NCBI RefSeq assembly: GCF_002723955.1
Contig: NZ_BEWN01000002.1
Span: 434,001-498,000 of the forward strand
DNA: 64,000 bases
Reading direction: 5' to 3'
From: Gluconobacter frateurii
GTDB taxonomy: Bacteria; Pseudomonadota; Alphaproteobacteria; Acetobacterales; Acetobacteraceae
Every line of letters starts with the position of its first letter. Position 1 is the stretch's first letter. Positions 53,144 to 62,162 of this stretch are shown here, piece by piece. The translations under genes and the position numbers were made by a program. The notes under the pieces were generated by a model. It had not been told where the DNA came from. It saw only the letters and a list, made by a program, of their open reading frames with translations, and searched no databases.

Positions 53144-54438
53144 GCGTTGTCCTGAAGAACGGTCACAATGCTGGACGTCAGGCGGGAGAGGTCTTCGGGT
53201 GTAATCGTGAAGGCCGGTGTCAGATACACGATATTGCGGAAAGGTCTGATCCAGGTGCCGTGCGTGACGAAGGCGCGACGCAGGACATCCGGGTCTTCGA
53301 TCTTCTCAAGCTCTACGACGCCGATTGCGCCCAGAACGCGCACATTTTTGACGCCCGGTATCGTTCGGCAGGGTTCCAGTTCGCGCCGAAGCTGATCGGA
53401 AATCCGGGCAACCTGCTCAAGGCGGGGCTCCTGCTCGAACAGGTCCAGCGAAGCATTTGCTACAGCGCAGGCTAAAGGATTGGCCATGAAGGTCGGGCCG
53501 TGCATCAGCGCTTTGCCGCCATCCGTAGACAGGAACGCTTCAAACACACTCTTCCTTGCAACGGTGGCCGCCAGTGCCATGGTCCCGCCCGTCAGGGCTT
53601 TGGAGAGGGCCATAATGTCAGGCACGATGTCGGCCTGCTCACAAGCGAACATGGTCCCGGTCCGGCCAAAGCCTGTAAAGATCTCGTCCAGGATCAGGAG
53701 AATACCAAACTGGTCACAGAGCTCCCGTAGGCGACGCAACACCTCGGAGCTGTGAAACAGCATTCCGCCTGCGCCCTGAACCAAGGGCTCCGTGACGATG
53801 GCGGCGATCGTATGGCCCTCCTTTTCCAGAAGCGCCTTAAGCTGGGCCGTGCTGGCATCATCAACGGGCAGGTCGGCTAGAACCTGTTTCGGCAGAACCC
53901 CGGCGAACAGGCTGTGCATGCCTTCTTCGGGGTCACAAATGGACATCATGCCCAGCGTGTCCCCGTGGTAGCCGCCGCGGAAGGACAGCATCTTCGTGCG
54001 TCCCTCTGTTCCGCGATTGATGTGATACTGCACGGCCATCTTGACCGCCACTTCCATCGCGACCGATCCGGAATCGGTGAAGAATGTCCGTTCCAGATCG
54101 CCCGGAAGCAGCTCTGCTAACCGTGCAGCCAGACGGCGGGCCGGTTCATGGACCATGCCCCCGAACATGACATGCGGCATCATGCTGGCTTGCTGGATAA
54201 GCGCCTGCTGAATGTGTGGATGGCTGTAGCCGTGACAGGCGGTCCACCAGGCGGCCACACCATCCACGAGTTCGCGCCCATCTGCCAGTGTGATGCGACT
54301 TCCGGATGTGCGAACGGCCTCCACGGGGAAGGGCGCGGTCTGCATCTGTGTGTACGGCAGCCAGAGATGCGGGAGGTCGGCCGCGAGCCGGTTCGCCTCG
54401 GTGGATGAAACTGTGGCGGGTGAGACTGTACAGGACAT
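53140..54438 (-). CDS. bioA: Adenosylmethionine-8-amino-7-oxononanoate aminotransferase BioA
   Basis: This is a 432-residue class III aminotransferase that uses SAM as amino donor to make diaminopelargonate. HLWLPYTQMQ near the start, AAWWTACHGYSHP, FFTDSGSVAMEVAVKMA, FRGGYHGDT, LILDEIFTGFGRTG and the PLP Lys in ALSKALTGGT are the family landmarks. The frame is open to a TTG at 54618, but the family N-terminus fits the ATG at 54438 best. The ribosome site there (GGGA, ten bases away) is modest, so other starts remain possible. It is the first gene of the bio operon. Confidence 0.94.
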   Translation of the reverse strand: MSCTVSPATVSSTEANRLAADLPHLWLPYTQMQTAPFPVEAVRTSGSRITLADGRELVDGVAAWWTACHGYSHPHIQQALIQQASMMPHVMFGGMVHEPARRLAARLAELLPGDLERTFFTDSGSVAMEVAVKMAVQYHINRGTEGRTKMLSFRGGYHGDTLGMMSICDPEEGMHSLFAGVLPKQVLADLPVDDASTAQLKALLEKEGHTIAAIVTEPLVQGAGGMLFHSSEVLRRLRELCDQFGILLILDEIFTGFGRTGTMFACEQADIVPDIMALSKALTGGTMALAATVARKSVFEAFLSTDGGKALMHGPTFMANPLACAVANASLDLFEQEPRLEQVARISDQLRRELEPCRTIPGVKNVRVLGAIGVVELEKIEDPDVLRRAFVTHGTWIRPFRNIVYLTPAFTITPEDLSRLTSSIVTVLQDNA

Positions 54439-54633
54439 TCCAGCGTTTTCCCGCATGGCTTTGGGCAAGTCCATCCCCCCGGCCATGATGCTGTCATCGG
54501 ATATCATAAAAAGGTCACGCTTTAACGGGAAACGATCTGGCATGAACCCCGTTATTGCACCGCCCTGACCTGTGTCGGTGGCGGCAGCAAGGACGTTCTT
54601 TCGCAGTTGGAAGGACAATCAAGGTCAGGATCG

Positions 54634-54837
54634 ATGCTGAATTCCAAGGTTATTCATGTCAACGGCGTGTTTTTAGGCACGGCCATCATGAACACCAGCA
54701 TGAGCACTCTGCGATTCTATGCCACTCATGAGAGTGTACGGACGTTGCATAATGCCTGCATGCCGGATCTTTTGGCACTTTACTGTCAGGTCAGGCGTCT
54801 CTTCAACAACAGCCGACTGACCCTTCAGGGCGCCTGA
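54634..54837 (+). CDS. Small conserved-looking protein, unknown function
   Basis: The protein has 67 residues with no signal peptide. The middle has VIHVNGVFLGTAI and the second half RFYATHESVRTLH and DLLALYCQVRRLF, a mixed beta-helix pattern that looks like a real folded domain. I have a faint memory of similar small Acetobacteraceae proteins but cannot name a family. AAGG lies nine bases before the ATG, and the frame ends cleanly just before selO (convergent, 4-base gap). It is divergent from bioA, about 195 bases away. A minus-strand frame (54673-54918) overlaps it and looks weaker. Confidence 0.5.
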   Translation: MLNSKVIHVNGVFLGTAIMNTSMSTLRFYATHESVRTLHNACMPDLLALYCQVRRLFNNSRLTLQGA

Positions 54838-54841
54838 TCCG

Positions 54842-56296
54842 TCAGGTTCCACAGAACGTGTTCTGAACACGCTCATGTTGGGCGGGAGGCTGGTCGAACC
54901 CATCGTCCCCATCGTCAAACGGATGTGACAAAGCTTCTGTCAGACGATGGAAAGGTTCATAATTTCCCCCAACGGCTGCAGTGATGACGGCTTCGATCTG
55001 ATGATTGCGGGGAATGATCCGTGGATTGACGGCTCTCATCGCCTGCGCGCGATCCTCTGCGCTGATATTCTCTGCTTTCAGGCGGTTTTGCCAGTCTTGT
55101 AGCCAGACAGCGACTGTAGTCTGATCCTTAAAAAGAGCTAGCAAGCCTGATGTGTCGCCAGTCTGGACAATGCTGCAAAGCTGGCGGAACGTCAGGGTGA
55201 AGTCTGCTTCATCTCGGTGCATCAGCGTGAGAAGTCTGGAAATCAGTGTAGTCTCAGCTTTCTGCTCGGTGGCTAGTCCCAGTTTTTGACGCCAGCCTGC
55301 GAGATAGGCTTCTCCAAAGATATCGTCGAAACCTGTTAGGGCTTCTGTCGCCATTTTGACGGCACAGTCCGTGTCTTTATCAATGCATGGCAGAAGGGTC
55401 TCCGCCAGTCGACCCAGATTCCATAGCGCCATATCTGGCTGTTGGCCGTAGGCGTAGCGCCCGTTCTGGTCGATAAAGCTGAAAACTTTTCCCGGATCAT
55501 AGGCATCAAGAAACGCACAGGGACCAAAATCGATGGTTTCGCCTGCAATGGACATATTATCCGTGTTCATGACGCCATGAATGAAGCCGACGAGCATCCA
55601 CTGGGCGACCAGTCGGGCCTGACGTTCCACGACGGCTTCCAGAAGGGCCAGTGCGCGATTGGGGCTGTCTGCCAGTTCGGGATAGAGGCGTTCAATGACA
55701 TGATCGACCAGAACCCGCAGCGCTTCCTGATCTCCGCGGGCTGCAAAATACTGGAAGGTGCCAACGCGGACGTGACTGGACGCGACACGTGCGATCACGC
55801 CGCCGGGCATAAGCGTCTCCCGAAGAACGTCTTCGCCGGTTGTAAGGGCAGCAAGTGCCCGGGTTGTCGGAATGCCCAGCGCGACCATGGCTTCACTGAC
55901 AACGTATTCGCGTAAAACTGGCCCGAGCGCTGCGCGCCCGTCTCCGCGGCGTGAGAAGGGGGTTGGCCCGGAGCCCTTGAGATGCAGGTCCCGGAGCTTC
56001 CCGTGCGTATCCACGATTTCGCCAACCAGCATGGCGCGACCGTCTCCCAGAGAAGGAACAAAATGTCCGAACTGGTGGCCGGCATAGGCCATGGCCAGAG
56101 GGGGGAAGCTGTCCGGTCGGAGGCCGTGAGACAGAAGGGAAAGCCCCGCCGGGCTTTTTAGCCACTCAGGCGACATGCCGAGTTCTGTGGCCAGCGGTTC
56201 GTTGAGTGCGATAATTGCGGGCGCTCGGAAGGGGCGGTTTTGCAGGGGGGTAGAGAACCGTTCCGGCAGAGCGGCATACTGGCGAAGAAGCTGCAT
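54842..56296 (-). CDS. selO: Protein adenylyltransferase SelO (YdiU)
   Basis: This is a 484-residue pseudokinase that transfers AMP from ATP to Ser/Thr/Tyr of target proteins, linked to redox stress. GHQFGHFVPSLGDGRAML and KGSGPTPFSRRGDGRAALG (about 107-125) are the nucleotide region, followed by REYVVSEAMVALGIPTTRAL. GFIHGVMNTDNMSIAGE and DFGPCAFLDAYDP carry catalytic metal ligands. The chain ends FCGT, with Cys third from the end, where some family members have Sec or Cys. The ATG at 56296 is consistent with the family N-terminus. Confidence 0.93.
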   Translation of the reverse strand: MQLLRQYAALPERFSTPLQNRPFRAPAIIALNEPLATELGMSPEWLKSPAGLSLLSHGLRPDSFPPLAMAYAGHQFGHFVPSLGDGRAMLVGEIVDTHGKLRDLHLKGSGPTPFSRRGDGRAALGPVLREYVVSEAMVALGIPTTRALAALTTGEDVLRETLMPGGVIARVASSHVRVGTFQYFAARGDQEALRVLVDHVIERLYPELADSPNRALALLEAVVERQARLVAQWMLVGFIHGVMNTDNMSIAGETIDFGPCAFLDAYDPGKVFSFIDQNGRYAYGQQPDMALWNLGRLAETLLPCIDKDTDCAVKMATEALTGFDDIFGEAYLAGWRQKLGLATEQKAETTLISRLLTLMHRDEADFTLTFRQLCSIVQTGDTSGLLALFKDQTTVAVWLQDWQNRLKAENISAEDRAQAMRAVNPRIIPRNHQIEAVITAAVGGNYEPFHRLTEALSHPFDDGDDGFDQPPAQHERVQNTFCGT

Positions 56297-56637
56297 GAAA
56301 CGTCTCTGTTAAATTTATACTGGAGCCTCATCACATGGGGGGTAACCAAGGATAAGGGAAGAAGTCACAGAATTTTTATGAGGGTTTGTACCATGCAGCT
56401 CAGAGTTCGGATGGTCTGTCGTCATAAAAAAAACACATCGGCTAAAAGTTATGTAGCGGTCTTTCTTTGAACAAAGACCATGTTTCGTCTCGCTGGAACT
56501 ATGTTTCTGCAAAGATTTTTTCTGATGGAAGAAACGGGGAGGTGACGGAAAAGACAGTATTCTCTATTCATGAATTATGAACGGGCGTTTCTGCCTTTGA
56601 TGCCGCCTGTGCGGGACCACAGCATAGAGGACATTTC
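56297..56637. other. AT-rich divergent region between selO and the type I secretion operon
   Basis: This 341-base region has no convincing gene. It holds a 7-bp inverted repeat with an 8-base spacer (GGTCTTT...AAAGACC, 56458-56479), roughly 160 bases upstream of the secretion operon, which could be an operator or a transcript hairpin. Promoters for both divergent genes must be here. Confidence 0.5.
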
Positions 56638-58860
56638 GTGGAGCAAACCCAGCGCGTGTCTGGCCCCGGAAGGGACGTAAGCCCGGCAGTCATTCGATTA
56701 TATGCAACCATGGCTGCTGCCCGTTTTCACGGGGTCGATCTTGATATTCGTGATTACGCGGCAGAGCCGGGCGAAGCCTCTCCGTCTCCGGCGTCTCTGG
56801 CTCGCTGGCTGACGTCTCAGGGTGTTGTCGCAAAAGGCATGCGTCTGCGGTGGCGTTACCTGATTCGTTTGCAGAACACTCCTCCGATTGTCCTGATGTT
56901 CAAGGATGGCTCGGCAGGATTGATGGTCGGGGCTAATCCGGAAAAAGGTATTGTATGGCTTCGTGACCCGATGGGCGGCGAAGGCGACACCCCTGTTCCT
57001 GTGGATGAACTGCGTCTTTCTCAGGTCTGGACGGGAGATGTGCTTCTGGTGAGGCGCCGCCTCAATGAATCGGAAGCCGATGCGCGTTTTGATCTGTTGT
57101 GGTTTGCGAAAATGGCGCTGCGGGAGAAGAAGCTCCTTCGCGATATCGCCTTTGCATCCATGGTTCTCAGCGTTTTGCAGATATTCCCCGCGCTGATCGT
57201 CATGCAGGTGTTGGACCGAGTGGTGAACTATCACTCAATGGCCACCCTGATTTCCTTGACGTCTTTTGTGATTATCCTGACGTTCTATGAAATCCTCCTG
57301 TCATATGCCCGTCGGGAACTGTCGCTGATTTTGTCGACAAGGCTGGATTCAAGAATTTCGCTTCATGCCTTCAATCGCCTGCTTGCTCTTCCGCTTGAAT
57401 TTTATGAGCGTGAGCAGACGGGGCAGGTGCTGGGCCGTTTCATGGCTGTCTTCCGTGTTCGTGACTTCCTCACGGGACAACTGATGAGCACCATGCTGGA
57501 CTTGTTCACGCTTGTTGTTGTTCTGCCAATTCTTTTCATTCTCAGTGCAACGCTGGCCTGGATGACAATTGCAGCAGCAGGATGCATTGGCCTGATTGTC
57601 GTGCTGTTCCTCCCCATTCTGACGCGTACCATGGGTCGACAGGTCAAGGCGGAAATGAACCGCAACTCAACGCTCTATGAAACTGTGGCTGGTATCCGTA
57701 CCGTCAAGACACTGGCTCTTGAGCCGACCCGTCGGGAAGAATGGGATGAGAAAACTGCCGATGTTGTGCGCTGGAAGCTCGCGTCCGGCCGAATGTCCAA
57801 CTGGCCGCAGACCCTCGTTATGCCATTTGATGCCTTTATTAACAGAGGCGTCATTCTTGTGGGTGCCTACCTGGTTCTGACAAATGCCAGTGATATGCAG
57901 GCAGGTGCTCTCGCCGGATTCATGATGCTGGGTGGCCGCGTGGCAGCCCCCCTGGTGGGGCTTGCCAAACTTCTGGAAGCCGTCAACGAAGTGACTGTTT
58001 CCCTTGGTGAAGCCGGAGCTGTTCTAAACCAGCCGACAGAGACAAAAGCCCTCACGACCGGAATGCGCCCTCAGATCAAAGGCGCGCTTTCCTTTATGGA
58101 TGTGAACTTCTCTTATCCGGGATCTTCAACAAAGGCGCTGAATGGCGTCAGCTTTGAAATCCCCCCGGGCACCATGCTTGGGCTTGTGGGACGCTCTGGA
58201 TCAGGTAAGTCAACGGTAACCCGTCTTCTCCAGGGCGTAAGCCGTAGCTATACGGGTTATCTCCGTCTGGACGGTGTTGATCTGCGAGAGATAAATCTGA
58301 CCCACCTTCGCCGCTCCTTCGGTGTTGTCCTTCAGGATAACTTTCTGTTCCGTGGTACGGTTATGCAGAACATCACTGCAGGGCGTCCGGGCCTTACAAT
58401 TGATGATGCGATTCGTGCGGCCCGTCTGGCAGGTGCAGAAGAATTCATTGAACGTATGCCTGCGGGATACGATACCTTCATTGAAGAAGGCTCGACCAAT
58501 ATTTCTGGTGGACAGAGACAGCGTCTAGCGATCGCTCGTGCGGTGATCAGCGATCCAAAGCTGATGATCCTCGACGAGGCAACATCTGCGCTCGATCCGG
58601 AATCCGAAGCTCTGGTGAATGCAAATCTGCAGCGGATTGGCAAGGGGAGAACGATGGTCATCGTGTCTCACCGCCTCTCGTCCCTGGTGGACTGTCATCA
58701 GATTGCCGTCATGGATAAGGGGAAACTGGTGGACATAGCCCCTCATCATGTCCTGCTGGAACGTTGCGAGATCTATCGGACCCTATGGCTGCAACAGAAC
58801 CGCCATATGAATTCCTCAGGCCCTTCAGAGGCGGCCGGTCAGTTGAGCGAAGGAGAATAA
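56638..58860 (+). CDS. Type I secretion ABC transporter with C39-like N-domain
   Basis: This is a 740-residue HlyB/LapB-type exporter. The first 140 residues fold like a C39 peptidase domain but lack the catalytic Cys; the position is filled by RLYATMAAARF, so it docks rather than cleaves its substrate. Membrane helices span about 165-450. The ATPase has Walker A GLVGRSGSGKSTV (about 518), signature NISGGQRQR (about 621), LMILDEATSAL (about 641) and the His switch in VSHRLSS. It powers one-step export of a large protein across both membranes. The GTG start has GGAC six bases upstream. The adaptor gene follows after three bases. Confidence 0.92.
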   Translation: MEQTQRVSGPGRDVSPAVIRLYATMAAARFHGVDLDIRDYAAEPGEASPSPASLARWLTSQGVVAKGMRLRWRYLIRLQNTPPIVLMFKDGSAGLMVGANPEKGIVWLRDPMGGEGDTPVPVDELRLSQVWTGDVLLVRRRLNESEADARFDLLWFAKMALREKKLLRDIAFASMVLSVLQIFPALIVMQVLDRVVNYHSMATLISLTSFVIILTFYEILLSYARRELSLILSTRLDSRISLHAFNRLLALPLEFYEREQTGQVLGRFMAVFRVRDFLTGQLMSTMLDLFTLVVVLPILFILSATLAWMTIAAAGCIGLIVVLFLPILTRTMGRQVKAEMNRNSTLYETVAGIRTVKTLALEPTRREEWDEKTADVVRWKLASGRMSNWPQTLVMPFDAFINRGVILVGAYLVLTNASDMQAGALAGFMMLGGRVAAPLVGLAKLLEAVNEVTVSLGEAGAVLNQPTETKALTTGMRPQIKGALSFMDVNFSYPGSSTKALNGVSFEIPPGTMLGLVGRSGSGKSTVTRLLQGVSRSYTGYLRLDGVDLREINLTHLRRSFGVVLQDNFLFRGTVMQNITAGRPGLTIDDAIRAARLAGAEEFIERMPAGYDTFIEEGSTNISGGQRQRLAIARAVISDPKLMILDEATSALDPESEALVNANLQRIGKGRTMVIVSHRLSSLVDCHQIAVMDKGKLVDIAPHHVLLERCEIYRTLWLQQNRHMNSSGPSEAAGQLSEGE

Positions 58861-58863
58861 GAC

Positions 58864-60321
58864 ATGAGCTCCTCTGACATGATTCCCCAGAATGGGCAGT
58901 CGCCTGAAAATGGCGGCAGCGAGAATTTTAACAGTCATGTGCCCCGCTCTGCGACCGACCCGTTCGCACCGCAGGACATGCCGATTGCATTGCTGGAATT
59001 CCATTCCCCAACTGCGGGTCTTGTTAATCTTCCAGCAACTGCATCTGCCCGATATACGATTGTGCTGATTGGATGCCTGTTTCTGGCCAGCCTGGCCGGT
59101 ATGGCGTTCTTTCCAATCAATCGGGTGGTCAGCACAGTGGGGCGTTTGACATCCACTCAGCCAACACTCGTCGTTCAGCCTCTTGAGACGTCCATTGTCC
59201 GGTCCATTGATGTCCATGTAGGCGATTTCGTGAAAAAAGGTCAGGTGCTCGCACATCTGGACCCGACAATCACGGAAGCCGATATTACGAACATGGCTCA
59301 GCAGCGTAACGCCTATCAGGCTGAGCTGGATCGTTTGAAGGCTGAAGCTGACGACAAGGACTATGTCCCTGATACGTCCAGTCCTGATTCTGTTCGTCAG
59401 GGAGCAGCTTTCCTGCGTCGTCGTAGTGAATACCGTGCCCGGGTCCAGAACTACGATCAGCAGATTGCGGGTCTGCAAAGTGATCTGCAGGGCTATCGGG
59501 CGAATGCGGCAATGTATGCAAGCAAGATGCGCGTCGCTTCTGAAGTGTTGAAAATGCGCCAGCATGAGCAGGCCGACCAGGTGGGATCGCGTTTGTCCAC
59601 ACTTGCTGCTCAGAATGACATGATGGAAGCGGAACGCGCCGAGATCGCCGCTCAGCAGAGTGCCAATTCTGCCGAAAACAAAATGGCAGCCATGAAAGCT
59701 GAGCGTGACAGCTACATGGAAAACTGGAAAGCTCAGGTTTATACGAGCCTGACGGAAACACAGCATCATCTGGACGAATATCGCAGCTCATACGACAAAG
59801 CCCGCCTTAGACAGGACCTGGTTCTTCTCAAGGCGCCGGAAGATGGCGTTGTCCTGACAATTGCCAAGGCCTCTATTGGTTCTGTTCTGCAATCGGCAGC
59901 TCAGTTCATGACGCTGGTTCCTACGGGATCTGGCGTTGAAATGGAGGCTGTCATGAAGGCAAATGATGCTGCCTTCGTAAAACTTGGTGATCATGCGATC
60001 GTAAAGTTCGCAGCTTTCCCGTACAATCAGTATGGGGGTGCGGAGGCTACTGTGCATGTCATCAGTGCAGACTCTTTCGAGAAATCTGATAGCGGTAGTG
60101 TAGGGGACAACAGCGCTGTTGCAGCGGGTCCGACGGACTCTATCTATTACCGCGTCCGTCTGAGGATTGATCGTTATACGCTGCATGGTCAGCCGGATTT
60201 TTTCCATCCTGCGCCAGGCATGCCCGCCACGGCGGATATCGATATTGGAAAGCGGACAATCCTGAAATACCTGTTCGGGCGGATGGCTCCGATTGCAACC
60301 GACGGCATGAGAGAGCCCTAA
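58864..60321 (+). CDS. Type I secretion membrane fusion protein (HlyD family)
   Basis: This is a 485-residue adaptor. It has a cytosolic N-terminal tail of about 60 residues, one membrane helix (IVLIGCLFLASLAGMAFF) and a lipoyl half (VGDFVKKGQVLAHLDPT). A long coiled coil at about 140-315 is rich in Gln, Glu and Ala. The second lipoyl half (KAPEDGVVLTIAKASIGSVL) and a beta-barrel domain with GMPATADIDIGKRTI near the C-terminus follow. It bridges the ABC exporter to a TolC-like outer-membrane channel, which is not in the window. It lies three bases after the exporter gene. A perfect hairpin follows. Confidence 0.92.
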   Translation: MSSSDMIPQNGQSPENGGSENFNSHVPRSATDPFAPQDMPIALLEFHSPTAGLVNLPATASARYTIVLIGCLFLASLAGMAFFPINRVVSTVGRLTSTQPTLVVQPLETSIVRSIDVHVGDFVKKGQVLAHLDPTITEADITNMAQQRNAYQAELDRLKAEADDKDYVPDTSSPDSVRQGAAFLRRRSEYRARVQNYDQQIAGLQSDLQGYRANAAMYASKMRVASEVLKMRQHEQADQVGSRLSTLAAQNDMMEAERAEIAAQQSANSAENKMAAMKAERDSYMENWKAQVYTSLTETQHHLDEYRSSYDKARLRQDLVLLKAPEDGVVLTIAKASIGSVLQSAAQFMTLVPTGSGVEMEAVMKANDAAFVKLGDHAIVKFAAFPYNQYGGAEATVHVISADSFEKSDSGSVGDNSAVAAGPTDSIYYRVRLRIDRYTLHGQPDFFHPAPGMPATADIDIGKRTILKYLFGRMAPIATDGMREP

Positions 60322-60327
60322 GACCAG

Positions 60328-60354
60328 AAAACGCCCGGCCTTCCCGGGCGTTTT
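60328..60354 (+). terminator. Terminator or attenuator between secretion and Sel1 genes
   Basis: The perfect 11-bp stem AAAACGCCCGG/CCGGGCGTTTT has a 5-base loop and ends in four T. It lies seven bases after the adaptor stop and 30 before the next gene on the same strand, so it may lower rather than end downstream expression. Confidence 0.7.
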
Positions 60355-60383
60355 CCATTTCCATTGGATCAGGTTGAGGGATC

Positions 60384-62156
60384 ATGACATTCAAGCGTCG
60401 TATTGCGTCTCTTCTTTCCTCGAAGGGAAAGATGGAAGAAGGCGTTCGTCTGATGGAGAAGGGCGATGCCGTCCGAGGCTTCACCCTTCTCAGTCGTCTT
60501 GCCATCTCTGGCGATACAGAAGCTGCTTTTCGCGTCGGACGGGCATATCTTGACGGCACAGGTGTTCCACCCAGCCTCGAAGAGGGTGCGCGCTGGATGC
60601 TTGGCGCGGCAGAGGCCGGTCACATTGAGGCATCGTTCGTTCTGGCGACGCTTTATACGATTGGTTTCCCCGAGGGTTTTGAGATCCGTGGGCCTGAAGC
60701 TGCTCTGGAGTTGGCGGCGCGCCCCGCAATCGGGCCTCGTCAGCCTGATTTTCACAAGGGGTTTCACTGGGGTCAGATTGCTGCGAATGCGGGATCTGCC
60801 GATGCCCAGGCACTGCTCGGTTATATTCTGACCAACGGGCCGGAAGACCTGCGCGATCTTGCTCAGGCGCGGTCATGGTATGAACGGTCCGCTGCTGCTG
60901 GTTGTTCGCAGGGGCATCTCGGGCTGGCGCTGGCCATACTGCATCAGGCTGAGACCGACGAGGCCAGGGCTCTTGCTGCCCACCATCTGAAAGAGGCGAC
61001 CAAGGGAGGGCTGGGAACAGCCTTCGATATTCTTGGGCGAATGAGCGAAGCTGGCGCTGGCGTTCCCCGAGACATGGGAGCTGCCGCGCGGTATTACCAG
61101 CAGGCTGCTGAACGGAACATGGTTGGCGCTCAGGCGCGATTTGGTTTGTTCCTGCTGGAAGGCGTCGGGGTGGAGCGGCATTACGGTCGCGCCGAAACCT
61201 GGCTGCGCAGAGCCGCCCTGAATGGAGATGCGGAATCAGCCGCGTTGCTGGGCGATCTTTACGCACAGGGGGGGGAGCTCCCTCCCAATCTGATGGAGGC
61301 AGCAAACTGGTATCGTCTTGCCGCTGAGCAGAAGCATGGGGGTGCGGCACGAGCGCTGGGACTGCTTTACCTGACTGGCAGCGGTGTTCACCGCGACCCG
61401 GACGTGGCGACGCACTGGTTCCAGGTGGCATCTGAAGCGGGAGACCGTCATGCCGATGCAGATTTTGGCAATCTGATTCTTACAGGCGCTTCTGCGACAG
61501 ACGACGAAAAACAGGCTCTTAAAGAACGTTTCGAGCGTGCAGCCGAACGTGGAGATCTGGTTGGGGCTTTCAATCTTGGTGTCTGCTTCGATCAGGGTGT
61601 CGGCGGAACGGCTGACAATCGGGAAGCGGCCCGTTGGATGCAGAAAGCGGCAGATGGCATTGTGAATGCCCAGTTCTGGTATGGCAGAATGTTGCTTGAA
61701 GGACGGGGCGTGCAGGCTGATCCAACGCAGGCGATGTATTGGATGGAAAAAGCTGCGGACGCCGGAATGGGTGAAGCGCAGGTCGCTGTTGGCCAGCTTC
61801 TCGTCACGGGGCAGATCAACGGCCGTCGGGATCATGCTCGTGCGCTGGAGCTTTATCGTGCTGCCGCGGAGAGTGGAAATGTGGACGCCATGTTCTCGCT
61901 GGCAGCCATGTATGGCGGCGGACATGATGTCCCGGAAAATCGCGCCGAGGCGCAGAAGTGGTTTACCAAGGGGGCTCAGCTTGGAAACGGTTTGGCGCAG
62001 CTGATGCTTGGACGCTATCTGATCCGTGGACTGGCCGGGGTAACGGACCTGCAGGAAGGTCGGAAATGGCTGGAGCACGCCAAAGCCCAGGGAATTGCGG
62101 ATGCTGAAGCAGAACTCGTCAATCTTGATGCGGCGGAGCCTGATGAGGATGATTGA
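60384..62156 (+). CDS. Sel1-like repeat protein
   Basis: This is a 590-residue protein without a signal peptide, made of about thirteen Sel1 (TPR-like) repeats of roughly 36 residues. Examples are AAFRVGRAYLDGTGVPPSLE, AAALLGDLYAQGGELPPN and AQFWYGRMLLEGRGVQADPT. The N-terminal 50 residues are basic and helical, and the C-terminus is very acidic (ends EPDEDD). Sel1 repeats form curved scaffolds for protein complexes. Its place between secretion and glycosyltransferase genes suggests it gathers the substrate and modifying enzyme; this is inference. The ATG at 60384 has GAGG five bases upstream. Confidence 0.85.
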   Translation: MTFKRRIASLLSSKGKMEEGVRLMEKGDAVRGFTLLSRLAISGDTEAAFRVGRAYLDGTGVPPSLEEGARWMLGAAEAGHIEASFVLATLYTIGFPEGFEIRGPEAALELAARPAIGPRQPDFHKGFHWGQIAANAGSADAQALLGYILTNGPEDLRDLAQARSWYERSAAAGCSQGHLGLALAILHQAETDEARALAAHHLKEATKGGLGTAFDILGRMSEAGAGVPRDMGAAARYYQQAAERNMVGAQARFGLFLLEGVGVERHYGRAETWLRRAALNGDAESAALLGDLYAQGGELPPNLMEAANWYRLAAEQKHGGAARALGLLYLTGSGVHRDPDVATHWFQVASEAGDRHADADFGNLILTGASATDDEKQALKERFERAAERGDLVGAFNLGVCFDQGVGGTADNREAARWMQKAADGIVNAQFWYGRMLLEGRGVQADPTQAMYWMEKAADAGMGEAQVAVGQLLVTGQINGRRDHARALELYRAAAESGNVDAMFSLAAMYGGGHDVPENRAEAQKWFTKGAQLGNGLAQLMLGRYLIRGLAGVTDLQEGRKWLEHAKAQGIADAEAELVNLDAAEPDEDD

Positions 62157-62162
62157 TCCGGC

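Noticed and set aside
56638-57060. Active C39 leader peptidase in the type I exporter
   Set aside because: The segment where the catalytic Cys should be has none, so cleavage of a double-glycine leader is not supported.
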